Assembly (NCBI RefSeq): GCF_019733395.1
Contig: NZ_JAIHOO010000001.1
Span: 2,241,001 to 2,305,000 of the forward strand
Direction: 5' to 3'
DNA: 64,000 nucleotides
Source of the DNA: Lysobacter sp. BMK333-48F3
GTDB lineage: Bacteria; Pseudomonadota; Gammaproteobacteria; Xanthomonadales; Xanthomonadaceae
Shown here one piece after another: positions 45,767-55,376 of the stretch (its first letter is position 1; each line of letters begins with the position of its first letter). The translations under genes and the position numbers were made by a program. The notes beneath the pieces were generated by a model. The model did not search any database and was not told where the DNA came from. It was given only the letters and a program-made list of their open reading frames with translations.

Positions 45767-46102
45767 ATGGCTTACCCTACCGCAGTCAACAATCAGATCA
45801 CCGACGCCGTCACCCAGTCCAACGTCAAGGTCGTCGGCGAAGCGCCGGCCTTCGCGATGGGCTCGATGTTCCAGGCCGCCGCGCACTCCACCAGCATCCT
45901 GTTCGAGAACGCGGTGTCGGCGCAGCAGCAGCAGAACTCGCTGTCGCAGGCCGCCGCCAACCAGGGCGTGATGCAGATCTACACCGTCGACACCACCGCC
46001 GCCGCGGGCGCGACCGAGAAGATCGCCCAGACCGGCGTGGCCGACAACCTGACCAGCCTGATGACCGTGCTGAAGGCGTTCAAGTCGCCGTACGGCTCGT
46101 AA
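45767..46102 (+). CDS. rebB: RebB-family R-body structural protein, second tandem copy
   Basis: This 111-residue protein differs from its upstream copy at few positions (for example MFQAAAHST for IYQSMAHST, AAAN for AATN) and adds a KSPYGS tail. AGAGGACC precedes the ATG. Known R-bodies need two or more related Reb proteins, matching this tandem arrangement. It is the last structural gene before a hairpin. Confidence 0.95.
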   Translation: MAYPTAVNNQITDAVTQSNVKVVGEAPAFAMGSMFQAAAHSTSILFENAVSAQQQQNSLSQAAANQGVMQIYTVDTTAAAGATEKIAQTGVADNLTSLMTVLKAFKSPYGS

Positions 46103-46113
46103 GCAGCGCCAAG

Positions 46114-46143
46114 CGATGCCGGTCCGCTACGGCGCCGGCATCG
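46114..46143 (+). terminator. Hairpin after the RebB genes, possible terminator
   Basis: A perfect 9-bp stem CGATGCCGG/CCGGCATCG with 12-nt loop lies 12 bases after the stop. Only TT follows, so termination may be weak or factor-dependent. Confidence 0.5.
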
Positions 46144-46379
46144 TTACGGCTCCCGCACCGGCGCGCAGGCGCGCGCCGCGGCGATGCCGAGCCGATCGCC
46201 GGGCCTGCGTCGTCCAGCTTCGATCGCTGGGCTTCGATCGCTCAGTCCCGGCCGCCGGATGACGTCCTCGCTGCGGGCGTCGAAGGCAGACGAAACACCA
46301 AGGGGGGCGTTATGGAATCCGCAACCGGCCGCTGCCGCGGCCGTCTCGTGGCCGCATCGACGGCCGCGCGGTACCCGCT

Positions 46380-47156
46380 ATGGGCATGAGCGCCGACGAC
46401 GGCGTCGCGGTCCGGCGCAGGCGCTGGGGACTGGATCGCTGCAGCCTGCTGCGCGGCTTGCCGCCGGCGCTGCTCGACCAGATCGCCCGTCACGCCAGCG
46501 AAGTCAACCTGGAAGAAGGCGACGCGCTGTTCTTCAAGAACGATCCCAGCGACTTCCTCGCCTTCATCGTCCATGGCCGCATCTACAAGCTGCTGTACGG
46601 GCCGGACGGGCAGGAGCTGATCGTCGATACGATCGAAAGCGGCGAAACCGTCGACGAGACGCCGCTGCTGGATGCGCATCCGCACACCTTCACCGCGGTG
46701 GCCTACAGCCCGACCCGGGTGCTGCTGCTGGCGCGCCGGCATTTTCCGCTGCTGACCGCCGATGCGATGGTGCTGGAGCGCGCCCACGCCTCGCTGTGCC
46801 TGCGCCTGCGCCACGCGGTCGAGAGCCTGGAAACCATGTGCCTGCACCGGCTCGAATCGCGCCTGGCGCGCTATCTGCTGTCGCTGATGCGCACCCAGCC
46901 GCATGCGCGCGGCGAGGACTTCGAAGTCGCCTTGCCGCCGACCCAGAGCATCCTGGCGGCGATGGTCAACGCCAGCCGGCCGAAGTTGAACGCGCAATTG
47001 CAGACCTGGCACCGCAGCGGCCTGGTCAGCCGCAAGCGCAACATCCTGCGCATCAACGATATCGATCAGTTCCGCTGCAAGGCCTATCTCGGCCGCGAAA
47101 CCGAGCGCCCGGCGCAGCAGCGCGCGCGCTCGGCGGTCTCGCGGCGCAGCGCCTGA
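46380..47156 (+). CDS. Crp/Fnr family regulator next to the R-body cluster
   Basis: This 258-residue protein has a cyclic-nucleotide-binding-like beta-roll (LEEGDALFFKNDPSDFLAFI, GRIYKLLYGPDGQELIVDTI) and a C-terminal winged helix (LPPTQSILAAMVNASRPKLN, then TWHRSGLVSRKRNILRI). No Fnr-type cysteine cluster is present at the N-terminus, so it does not look like an oxygen sensor. The strand and position suggest that it controls the reb genes together with the sigma factor at 40088. Confidence 0.88.
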   Translation: MGMSADDGVAVRRRRWGLDRCSLLRGLPPALLDQIARHASEVNLEEGDALFFKNDPSDFLAFIVHGRIYKLLYGPDGQELIVDTIESGETVDETPLLDAHPHTFTAVAYSPTRVLLLARRHFPLLTADAMVLERAHASLCLRLRHAVESLETMCLHRLESRLARYLLSLMRTQPHARGEDFEVALPPTQSILAAMVNASRPKLNAQLQTWHRSGLVSRKRNILRINDIDQFRCKAYLGRETERPAQQRARSAVSRRSA

Positions 47157-47193
47157 CGCGGCTGCGCCGCGCCGGCCGCCGACTCGCCTCGGC

Positions 47194-47940
47194 TCACTTC
47201 AGCATCGGCCCCAGCGCGGTCCAGACGTGGTCGCGCAGTTTGGGCTGGGCGCTGGCGATCGGATGCAGGTTGTCGGCCTGGAAGGCGTTGCGGTCGAGCG
47301 CGATCGGCTCGAGCAGGAACGGCAGCAGCGCGGTGCCGTGCTGGCGCGACAGTTCGCGGTAATTGCGCTCGAAGCCGGCGGTGTATTCCTTGCCCAGGTT
47401 GGGCGGCATGCGCATGCCGATCAGCAGCACCTGGGCCTTGGCGGCCTTGGCGGCGAGGATCATCCGTTCCAGGTTGGCCCGGCTTTGCGCCAGTTGCAGG
47501 CCGCGCAGGCCGTCGTTGGCGCCCAGCTCGATCACCACCACCGACGGACGGTTGCGCTGCAGTTCGCCGCCGATGCGCGCCGCGCCGCCGGCGGTGGTCT
47601 CGCCGCTGACGCTTGCGTTGACCACTTTCCAGCCCGGACGGCTGCGGGCGACGCGCTCGGCGGTCAGCGCGACCCAGCCCTGCGACGCGGCCAGGCCGTA
47701 GCCGGCGGACAGCGAATCGCCCATCACCAGCACGCTGCGCGCGGCCTTGGCCGCCGGCGCGGCGGCCGCCGCGCGCGGCGCGGGCTGGGCCATCCCCGTC
47801 GTGGGCAGGCCGGACGCGGCCAGGCCGAGCGCGAGCAGCGCGGCGGTCAGGGCGCGCGGCCATTGAACGCGGCGGCCCGATCCCGCATATCGTTGCCTGG
47901 ACCGTGACTTCATGGACCCGACAGGGTTCTTAAGAATCAT
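47194..47940 (-). CDS. tesA: Periplasmic arylesterase/thioesterase, TesA-like GDSL family
   Basis: The product has 248 residues from ATG 47940 (GGGAG upstream) or 239 from ATG 47913. An N-terminal signal-like segment (ALTAALLALGLAASGLP) precedes the SGNH hydrolase motifs: GDSLSAGYG (Ser), SGETTAGG, ELGANDG (Asn) and DNLHP (Asp-His). TesA is a lysophospholipase/thioesterase in the periplasm. It is divergent from ybbA-ybbP homologues, exactly as in E. coli. Confidence 0.9.
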   Translation of the reverse strand: MILKNPVGSMKSRSRQRYAGSGRRVQWPRALTAALLALGLAASGLPTTGMAQPAPRAAAAAPAAKAARSVLVMGDSLSAGYGLAASQGWVALTAERVARSRPGWKVVNASVSGETTAGGAARIGGELQRNRPSVVVIELGANDGLRGLQLAQSRANLERMILAAKAAKAQVLLIGMRMPPNLGKEYTAGFERNYRELSRQHGTALLPFLLEPIALDRNAFQADNLHPIASAQPKLRDHVWTALGPMLK

Positions 47941-47999
47941 TTAATAACGTCTCCCGAAGATGCGGCGAGGCGACCGCAAGGGCAAACATAAGGGCGATC

Positions 48000-48764
48000 A
48001 TGGCAGCTTCCCACCTGGCCGATACGATCATGGCCGATTCCATCGCCAAAAGCGCCGACGCGGACGCGGCCGAAGACGCCGCCGCGCGCGCGACCACGCC
48101 GACCCTGCAGGTCGAGCGGCTGGGCAAGACCGTGAGCCTGCCTTCGGGCGAGCTGACCATCCTCGATGCGGTCGGCTTTTCGATCGCCAAGGGCGACAGC
48201 GTGGCGATCGTCGGCGCCTCGGGTTCGGGCAAGAGCACCTTGCTGTCGCTGATGGCCGGGCTGGATTCGCCCAGCAGCGGCCGGGTACTGCTCGACGGCG
48301 AAGCGATCTCCGCGCTGGACGAGGACGGCCGCGCGCGGGTGCGCAGCGAAAAGGTCGGCTTCGTGTTCCAGAGTTTCCAACTGCTGCCCTCGCTGACCGC
48401 GCTGGAGAACGTGATGCTGCCGCTGGAGCTGCGCGGCGATCGCGACGCGCGCGCGCCGGCGCAGGCGATCCTGGCCAAGGTCGGGCTCGGCCAGCGCCTG
48501 GATCACTATCCGCGCCAACTGTCCGGCGGCGAACAACAGCGCGTGGCCCTGGCGCGCGCCTTCGTCACCCGGCCGTCGCTGCTGTTCGCCGACGAACCCA
48601 CCGGCAACCTCGACACCCACACCGGCCAGGCGATCATCGAGCTGCTGTTCGAACTCAACGCCGACGCCGGCACCACCCTGGTGCTGGTGACCCACGACGA
48701 TCACCTGGCCGCGCGCTGCCATCGCCGCCTGCGCCTGGACAGCGGCCGGCTGGTGCAGGGATGA
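48000..48764 (+). CDS. ABC transporter ATP-binding protein, YbbA/LolD family
   Basis: This 254-residue protein has Walker [10 protein letters not shown], signature [14 protein letters not shown], Walker [13 protein letters not shown] and the H-loop VTHDD. The first ~30 residues are probably not part of the domain; a second ATG is at 48030. It powers the FtsX-like permease encoded in the overlapping next gene. In E. coli the YbbA-YbbP pair lies next to tesA; its substrate is not settled. Confidence 0.94.
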   Translation: MAASHLADTIMADSIAKSADADAAEDAAARATTPTLQVERLGKTVSLPSGELTILDAVGFSIAKGDSVAIVGASGSGKSTLLSLMAGLDSPSSGRVLLDGEAISALDEDGRARVRSEKVGFVFQSFQLLPSLTALENVMLPLELRGDRDARAPAQAILAKVGLGQRLDHYPRQLSGGEQQRVALARAFVTRPSLLFADEPTGNLDTHTGQAIIELLFELNADAGTTLVLVTHDDHLAARCHRRLRLDSGRLVQG

Positions 48765-51274
48765 ACGGCGCCGCCACCACCCTGGCGATGGCCTGGCGGC
48801 AGCTGCGCCGCGACCTCAAGGCCGGCGACGTGCGCATCCTGCTGACCGCGCTGATCGTCGCGGTGCTGGCGGTGACCGCGGTCGGCTTCGTCACCGACCG
48901 CGCCGAGCGCGCCTTGGCGATCGAAGCCAACCGCCTGCTCGGCGGCGACGCGGTGATCCGCGCCGACCAGCCGATCGCCGGCAAGCTGCGCGCAGCGGCC
49001 AGCGTGCCGCAGTTGCGCCGCGCCGAAGCCACCGAACTGCAGACCATGATCCGGGTCGGCGAGCGCCTGCAGCTCGGCGACCTGCGCGCGCTCGGCCAGG
49101 GCTTCCCGTTGCGCGGCAGTTTCCGCATCGCCGAGCGCGCCGGCGGCGTCGAGCGCGACGCCGACGGCGTGCCGGCGCGCGGTACGGTGTGGATGAGCCG
49201 CGCCGGCGCCGACACCCTCGGCGCGCAGATCGGCCAGCAGATCGCGATCGGCGATGCGCGTCTGCGCCTGGCGGCGCTGGTGACCCAGGAGCCGGACGCG
49301 TCGCTGGACTATTTCAATATCGCGCCCAAGGTATTCCTCAACCTGGCCGATTTGCCGTCGACCGGGTTGATCCAGCCCGGCAGCCGGATCCGCTACCGCC
49401 TGGTGGTGGCCGGCGCGCCCGGCGCGGTCGAAGGCTTCGTCGCCGCGGCCAAGCCCGCGCTCGGCCGCGGCCAGCGCCTGGAGACGATCGCCGACGCGCG
49501 CCCGGAAGTGCGCTCGGCGCTGGACCGCGCCGGCCGCTTCCTCGGCCTGGCCGCGCTGGTGTCGGTGGTGCTGGCGGCGGTGGCGGTGGCGATGGCCGCG
49601 CGCCGGCACAGCGAACGCCATCTGTCCGGCACCGCGGTGATGCGTTGCCTCGGCGCCAGCCAGCGTCGCCTGGTCGGCATCCATGTCGGCGAAATGCTGT
49701 TGCTGGGCCTGATCGCCAGCGCGATCGGCGTCGGCCTGGCGTTCGCCTTGCAATGGGCGATCGGCGGCTGGCTGGAGCAGGCGCTGAAGATGTCGATCCC
49801 GGGCGCCGGCTGGTTGCCGGCGCTGCAGGGCCTGGGCGTGGGCCTGGTGGTGCTGCTCGCGTTCGGCGCGCCGCCGGTATTGGCGCTGCGCCGGGTGCCG
49901 GCCCTGCGCGTGCTGCGCCGCGACCTCGACCCGACCGAGCCCAGCGCCTGGCTGGTCGCGATCGCCGGCCTGCTCGGCCTCGGCGGCCTGCTGTGGTGGA
50001 AAGCCGGTTCGGCCGCCCTCGGCGCGGCCATGCTCGGCGGCATTGCCGCGACCCTGGCGGTGCTGGCGCTGCTGGCCTGGGGCTTGATCGTGGTGGTGCG
50101 CCGCTTGCGTTCGCGCCTGCGCGGCAGTCTGCGCTACGGCCTGGCCAACGTCAGCCGCCGCGCCGGCACCAGCATCGCCCAGATCTCGGCCTTGGGACTG
50201 GGGCTGATGGCGCTGCTGCTGCTGACCTTCGTCCGCACCGATCTGCTCGACCGCTGGCAACTGGCCTTGTCGGCCGATGCGCCGAACCGCTTCATCATCA
50301 ACGTGCAGCAGGACCAGGTCGCCGACCTGCGCCGCTTCGTCGCCGACCAGGGGCTGGCGGCGCCGACGATGTTCCCGATGATCCGCGGCCGCCTGACCGA
50401 GCACAACGGCAAGCCGGTCACCGGCGCCGACTACGCCGAACGCGGCGACCGCGCCAAGCAACTGGCCGAGCGCGAGTTCAATCTGTCGGTGGCCGACCGT
50501 CTGCGCGCCGACAACAAGATCGTCGACGGCAGGTTCTGGGCGCCGCAGCGCCTGACCGCGCCGGAGGTGTCGGTCGAGGAAAGCTTCGCCGAGACGCTGG
50601 GCTGGAAGGTCGGCGACACGGTCGCGTTCGACATCGCCGGGCAGTTGTTCGAGGCGCGCATCACCAGCCTGCGCAAGGTCGACTGGGAAAGCTTCCGGCC
50701 GAACTTCTTCGTGATCGCCTCGCCGGGCTCGATGGACGGTTACGCGGCCAGCTACATCACCGCGATCAGCGTGCCGCCGGCGCGGACCCGCTTCACCTCC
50801 GAACTGGTCGAGCGCTTCCCCAACCTGTCGGTGATCGACATCGAGCAGGTACTCAAGCAGGTGCGCAACACCGCCGACCAGGTCTCGACCGTGGTCGAGG
50901 TGGTGTTCTACTTCTCGCTCGCCGCCGGCCTGCTGGTGCTGATGGCCGCGGTCAGCGCCAGCCAGGACGAGCGCCTGCTCGAAGGCGGGGTGATGCGGGT
51001 GCTCGGCGGCAGCCGCCGCCAGTTGCGCTTGGCCCAGGCCTCGGAGTTCGCCGCGATCGGCCTGTTGTCGGGACTGACCGCGGCGATCGCGGCCTCGGTG
51101 CTGGCCGGGGTGGTCGCGGTGCAGGTGTTCGATCTGCCGTGGCAGTTCGATGGGCGCATGGCCGCGGCCGGCGCCGGCGCCGGCGTGCTCGCGGCGCTGC
51201 TGGCCGGCCTGTTCGCGACCCGGCGCGTGCTCGACGCGCCGCCGTCGGTGACCCTGCGCGAATTGCAGGGCTGA
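48761..51274 (+). CDS. FtsX-like ABC permease, YbbP family
   Basis: This 837-residue protein overlaps the ATPase stop by four bases. The first helix is ILLTALIVAVLAVTAVGFV. Two FtsX domains (~255-380 and ~715-830) each carry about three to four helices, with a large periplasmic region between (FIINVQQDQVADLRRF region). This is the mechanotransmission-type layout of lipid or lipoprotein export systems. No fusions or frameshifts are seen. Confidence 0.93.
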   Translation: MNGAATTLAMAWRQLRRDLKAGDVRILLTALIVAVLAVTAVGFVTDRAERALAIEANRLLGGDAVIRADQPIAGKLRAAASVPQLRRAEATELQTMIRVGERLQLGDLRALGQGFPLRGSFRIAERAGGVERDADGVPARGTVWMSRAGADTLGAQIGQQIAIGDARLRLAALVTQEPDASLDYFNIAPKVFLNLADLPSTGLIQPGSRIRYRLVVAGAPGAVEGFVAAAKPALGRGQRLETIADARPEVRSALDRAGRFLGLAALVSVVLAAVAVAMAARRHSERHLSGTAVMRCLGASQRRLVGIHVGEMLLLGLIASAIGVGLAFALQWAIGGWLEQALKMSIPGAGWLPALQGLGVGLVVLLAFGAPPVLALRRVPALRVLRRDLDPTEPSAWLVAIAGLLGLGGLLWWKAGSAALGAAMLGGIAATLAVLALLAWGLIVVVRRLRSRLRGSLRYGLANVSRRAGTSIAQISALGLGLMALLLLTFVRTDLLDRWQLALSADAPNRFIINVQQDQVADLRRFVADQGLAAPTMFPMIRGRLTEHNGKPVTGADYAERGDRAKQLAEREFNLSVADRLRADNKIVDGRFWAPQRLTAPEVSVEESFAETLGWKVGDTVAFDIAGQLFEARITSLRKVDWESFRPNFFVIASPGSMDGYAASYITAISVPPARTRFTSELVERFPNLSVIDIEQVLKQVRNTADQVSTVVEVVFYFSLAAGLLVLMAAVSASQDERLLEGGVMRVLGGSRRQLRLAQASEFAAIGLLSGLTAAIAASVLAGVVAVQVFDLPWQFDGRMAAAGAGAGVLAALLAGLFATRRVLDAPPSVTLRELQG

Positions 51275-51313
51275 ACCGGCGCGGGCGCCGCAGGCCGCGG
51301 CGCCCGCGGGCGT

Positions 51314-51571
51314 TCAGGCGCTGAGTTGCGGCTCGGCCTGGAAGCGGCGCGCGTAGCCGCGCTCGTCGGCGACCCGCTCGACTTCGCCGTCGGCGAGGTC
51401 GGGTGCGGCGTAGACCGCATACACGGTGGCGCTGTCGCGGCGGCCGATGTGGTGCAGGCGATAGCGCGAGGCGCCGCTGCCGGTGTTGGGCGGGTAATGC
51501 TGCGGCGGTACGCCGCCTTCCAGATCGAGTTCGCTGTTGTCGACGGTACCGCCGACGAAGAGGGCTCGCAT
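51314..51571 (-). CDS. Small conserved-looking hypothetical protein
   Basis: This 85-residue protein begins MRALFVGGTVDNSELDLEG, then PPQHYPPNTGSGASRYRLH and a beta-like middle (RRDSATVYAVYAAP) with an acidic end. AGGAG precedes the ATG on the minus strand. High GC3 supports coding. It has no signal peptide or enzyme motif. Function is unknown. Confidence 0.75.
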   Translation of the reverse strand: MRALFVGGTVDNSELDLEGGVPPQHYPPNTGSGASRYRLHHIGRRDSATVYAVYAAPDLADGEVERVADERGYARRFQAEPQLSA

Positions 51572-51685
51572 CGTGCGGGTCTCCTGTGTGCTGGGCCGTG
51601 GCTCGATCCTCCCGGGGCGGACGTTGGCGGGCGATGAAGCCGTCGTGCAAAGAACGCAAAGCGGCGCAGGCGGCGCCGAGACGGT

Positions 51686-52462
51686 TCAGTCGCCGGGCGT
51701 CAGATGGCCGGAGAACAGCTTGCGGCGCAGGCGTGCGCGCAGCCAGGCGGTCTGAACGAGCAGGCCGAGGCCCAGCGCGAGCGCCAGCCAGGCCACCAGG
51801 ATCGCCCCCGGCCGCGCCGAGGCCGATTGCTCGAGATAGACCCCGGCCAGCCCCCACAGCGCGGCGAAGACATAACCGGGATTGCCGCGCATGCGCGCGT
51901 TGAGCGCGCCCAACAGCAGCGCCATCGCCGCCAGCAGGGCCAGGCTCCAGCCCAGCATGCGTTCGGTCGGCAGCAGCCGATAGGCGACGATCGTCTGGGC
52001 GGTGTTCAGAAACGCCGCCAGCGACAGCCAGCCGGCGTGCAGCGAGACCGGCAGCTTGGCCCACCACGCCTGCGCCGGCAGCGGTTCGCTGTCGCGCGCC
52101 AGCCGCAGCGCGGCCCAGGCCAGGCAGGCCAGGGCCAACCAGATGATCGCCAGCGCGAGCCAGAACCACTGCTGCGAGAACACCGGCATCCACAGCGCGG
52201 TCAGGGTGAAACCGGCCGCGACCGCGGGCCGCACCCGGACCAGGGTGGGGTCGTCGCGGTAGCGGCGGCGCGCCTGCCACAGCGCGAACAGCAGGTCGGC
52301 CAGGAAGATCGCGCCCCAGATCGAGAACGCATAACCGGCCGCGACCAGCAAAGTGGGGTAGCGGTCGGACAGGCTACCGTTGTCGGGGCCGAAGGCGCCG
52401 CGTTGCGAGAACCAGGCCACGACCGGCATCAGGGCCGCGGCGACGACGACGGGCAGGCGCAT
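51686..52462 (-). CDS. TspO/MBR-like membrane protein
   Basis: This 258-residue protein has about seven hydrophobic helices with many tryptophans (GYAFSIWGAIFLADLLFAL, LWMPVFSQQWFWLALAII). The longer length and helix pattern resemble bacterial TspO-related proteins (often tryptophan-rich sensory proteins), but the short five-helix TspO core is not exact. It is in the inner membrane. Function is not predicted. Confidence 0.75.
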   Translation of the reverse strand: MRLPVVVAAALMPVVAWFSQRGAFGPDNGSLSDRYPTLLVAAGYAFSIWGAIFLADLLFALWQARRRYRDDPTLVRVRPAVAAGFTLTALWMPVFSQQWFWLALAIIWLALACLAWAALRLARDSEPLPAQAWWAKLPVSLHAGWLSLAAFLNTAQTIVAYRLLPTERMLGWSLALLAAMALLLGALNARMRGNPGYVFAALWGLAGVYLEQSASARPGAILVAWLALALGLGLLVQTAWLRARLRRKLFSGHLTPGD

Positions 52463-52561
52463 GCGCGGGCCTTCTCTCGATCCGGTGCCGACACCCTAGC
52501 CCGGGGCCGCGTAAAATCCTTGCGATGACCGCTCAACTTCGCTCACGAGACCGTTGCCACG

Positions 52562-53626
52562 ATGCGCGCTGACCGCTCCGACGACGCGCTGGAAACGCTG
52601 TTCCAACCCTTCGCCGACGGGCTGCTGCGCTGGCCCGAACAGGGCGGCGCGCTGTTCCTGGGCGCCCGCGACGGCATCGGCCTGCGCCAGCGGCCGCGCC
52701 CGGGCCTGGTCTGCGAGCAGGGCTTCAAGCCCGACGTCGACGCCTTGCACCGCGCCGGGCTGGATACGGTCGACCTGGAAACCCTGGATCCGCAGCAGCG
52801 TTACCCGCTGGTGCTGGTCCTGCCGCCGCGCCAGCGCGACGAGGCGCGCGCGCTGTACGCGCAGGCGCTGGCGCGCACCGCGCCGGGCGGGCGGGTGGTG
52901 GCCTGCCTGCGCAACGACGAGGGTGCGCGCACCGGCGAGGCCGACCTGGGCCTGATCGCCGGCCCGGTGGCCAGCCTGTCCAAGCGCAAATGCCGCGCGT
53001 TCTGGACCGCGCCGCTGCAGGGCCCGAAAGACCCGGCGCTGGCCCAGGCCTGGGCCGGCGCCGACGCGCCGCGCGAAATCCTCGGCGGGCGCTACCTGAG
53101 CCGGCCCGGCGTGTTCGCCTGGGACCGGATCGACCCGGCCTCGGCCCTGCTCGCCGAGCACCTGCCGGCCGACCTGCGCGGGCGCGCCGCCGATCTCGGC
53201 GCCGGCTACGGCTATCTGGCGATGGAGTTGCTGGCGCGCTGCCCCGGCATCGTCGCCCTGGACCTGTACGAAGCGCAGTCGCGCGCGCTAGCGCTGGCGC
53301 GCGCCAACCTCGCGCGCACGCCGACCGCGGCGGCGCTGGAATTCTTCTGGCACGACGTCACCGCCGGACTGGAGCGGCGCTACGACGTGATCGTCAGCAA
53401 CCCGCCGTTCCACGCCCAGGGCCGCGAGGAGCGCCCCGACATCGGCCGGCGTTTCATCGCCGTCGCCGCGCAGGCGCTCAATCCCGGCGGCCGGCTGTGG
53501 CTGGTCGCCAACCGGCATCTGCCTTACGAAGCCGAACTGGACCGCAGCTTCGGCGAGGTGCGCACGGTCGCCCAGCAGGGTGGCTTCAAGATCGTCGAAG
53601 CGATCCGCCGGGCGGTGCGCGCATGA
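52562..53626 (+). CDS. rsmC: 16S rRNA guanine-N2 methyltransferase, RsmC-like
   Basis: This 354-residue protein has a degenerate N-terminal methyltransferase-like half and a catalytic C-half. The SAM site is LGAGYGYLAMELL (about residue 215) and the N6/N2-type catalytic motif is NPPFH (residues ~280). RsmC methylates G1207 of 16S rRNA; RlmG is an alternative. The stop overlaps the rsuA start, so both rRNA-modification genes are coupled. Confidence 0.9.
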   Translation: MRADRSDDALETLFQPFADGLLRWPEQGGALFLGARDGIGLRQRPRPGLVCEQGFKPDVDALHRAGLDTVDLETLDPQQRYPLVLVLPPRQRDEARALYAQALARTAPGGRVVACLRNDEGARTGEADLGLIAGPVASLSKRKCRAFWTAPLQGPKDPALAQAWAGADAPREILGGRYLSRPGVFAWDRIDPASALLAEHLPADLRGRAADLGAGYGYLAMELLARCPGIVALDLYEAQSRALALARANLARTPTAAALEFFWHDVTAGLERRYDVIVSNPPFHAQGREERPDIGRRFIAVAAQALNPGGRLWLVANRHLPYEAELDRSFGEVRTVAQQGGFKIVEAIRRAVRA

Positions 53627-54324
53627 AACTGGTCAAGCTGATCGCCAACCTCGGTTACGGCAGCCGCAAGGAGGTGAGCGCGATGTTCCGCGAGGGCCGC
53701 ATCACCGATGCCGCCGGCGAGGTGCTGTACGCCGACGACCAGGTCGCGCACGAGGCGATCCGGATCGACGCCGAGCCGCTGGACCCGCCGGCCGGGCTGG
53801 CGCTGATGCTGCACAAACCGGTCGGTTACACCTGTTCGACCAAGGACCCCGGCCGGGTCGTCTACGACCTGCTGCCGCCGCGCTTCCGCCAGCGCTCGCC
53901 GCTGCTGTCGCCGGTCGGGCGGCTGGACCGCGACACCAGCGGCCTGTTGCTGCTGACCGACGACGGCCAATTGCTGCATCGGATCGTCTCGCCCAAGGCC
54001 AAGCTGGCCAAGGTCTACGAGGCGAGCCTGGCCGCCGACCTGCGCGGCGACGAAGGCGCGGTGTTCGCCAGCGGCGAGTTGATGCTGGAGTCGGAGAAGA
54101 CGCCGCTGGCGCCGGCGCAGCTGGAAACGCTGTCGCCGCGGCAGGCGCGCCTGACCCTCACCGAGGGCCGCTACCACCAGGTGCGGCGCATGTTCGCCGC
54201 GGTCGGCAACCACGTAAACGCCCTGCACCGCAGCCGCATCGGCGGGCTGTCGCTGCAGGACCTGCCGAGCGGGCAGTGGCGCACGCTCGACGCCCACGAT
54301 CTGGAGGTGTTGTTCCGTGGTTGA
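53623..54324 (+). CDS. rsuA: 16S rRNA pseudouridine(516) synthase, RsuA-like
   Basis: This 233-residue protein has an S4 domain at the start (MKLVKLIANLGYGSRKEVSA) and the RsuA/RluB catalytic aspartate in PVGRLDRDTSGLLLLT. EGRYHQVRRMFAAVGNHV is also typical. It isomerises a uridine in 16S rRNA. The neighbouring rsmC-like gene modifies the same rRNA. The HAD gene begins eight bases before its stop. Confidence 0.92.
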   Translation: MKLVKLIANLGYGSRKEVSAMFREGRITDAAGEVLYADDQVAHEAIRIDAEPLDPPAGLALMLHKPVGYTCSTKDPGRVVYDLLPPRFRQRSPLLSPVGRLDRDTSGLLLLTDDGQLLHRIVSPKAKLAKVYEASLAADLRGDEGAVFASGELMLESEKTPLAPAQLETLSPRQARLTLTEGRYHQVRRMFAAVGNHVNALHRSRIGGLSLQDLPSGQWRTLDAHDLEVLFRG

Positions 54325-55039
54325 TCCTGCGCGGGCGGCGATTGCGCCGCCGATCGATTTCCGGCCCCAGGCGGTGCTGTTCGACATGGACGGGCTGATG
54401 CTCGACAGCGAGCGGGCGATGCTGGAAACCTGGCGCGAAGCGGCGCTGGCCGAGGCCATCGACGCCGACGACGCGGTCTGGCTGAGCATGGTCGGGATGC
54501 ACGACCGGGCCAGTTTCGCGATGCTGGTCGAGGCGTTCGGCGAGGACGCGGCGACCCGGCTGCGCGACGTCAGCTACCGGCTGTACGACGCCCGCGTCGC
54601 CGCCGGTCTGCCGCGCAAGCACGGCTTGATCGAACTGCTGGACCTGCTCGACGCGCATGGCATTCCCAAGGCGGTGGCGACCTCGACCCGGCGCGAGCGC
54701 GCCCTGGCCAAGCTCGCCGCCAGCGGCCTGATCGACCGCTTCGCGGTGATCGTCACCGGCAGCGACGTCGAGCATCCCAAGCCGGCGCCGGACATCTACC
54801 TGCTGGCCGCGCGCGAGCTCGGCGTCGACCCGGCGCATTGCCTGGTGCTGGAGGATTCCGAGCCGGGCGTGCGCGCCGCGCTCGCCGCCGGCGCCACGCC
54901 GATCCAGGTGCCCGACCTGGTCGCCCCGGGCGACGCGCTGCGCGCGTTCGGCCACCGCATCGTCGCCTCGCTGGTGCAGGCGCGCGAGTTGCTGGCGACG
55001 GTGCTGACCGGGGCCGCGCAGCCGGCGGCGGGGCGGTGA
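54317..55039 (+). CDS. HAD-superfamily hydrolase, phosphoglucomutase-like
   Basis: This 240-residue protein starts at GTG 54317, overlapping rsuA. HAD motifs are present: FDMDGLMLDSE (nucleophile Asp), VATSTRR (motif II), EHPKPAPDIY (Lys) and VLEDSEPGV (acidic). The cap is helical, fitting the beta-phosphoglucomutase/phosphatase subgroup. The substrate is likely a small phosphoester. It ends a three-gene overlapping operon. Confidence 0.9.
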   Translation: MVDPARAAIAPPIDFRPQAVLFDMDGLMLDSERAMLETWREAALAEAIDADDAVWLSMVGMHDRASFAMLVEAFGEDAATRLRDVSYRLYDARVAAGLPRKHGLIELLDLLDAHGIPKAVATSTRRERALAKLAASGLIDRFAVIVTGSDVEHPKPAPDIYLLAARELGVDPAHCLVLEDSEPGVRAALAAGATPIQVPDLVAPGDALRAFGHRIVASLVQARELLATVLTGAAQPAAGR

Positions 55040-55072
55040 GCGTTTAGGGCGCGGAGCGGAAAGCAGAAGCGA

Positions 55073-55327
<255 letters not shown>

Positions 55328-55376
55328 CAATCGCAGCGGCGGTGCTCGCATCGTCAACCGAAGCCGGCGACGAACC

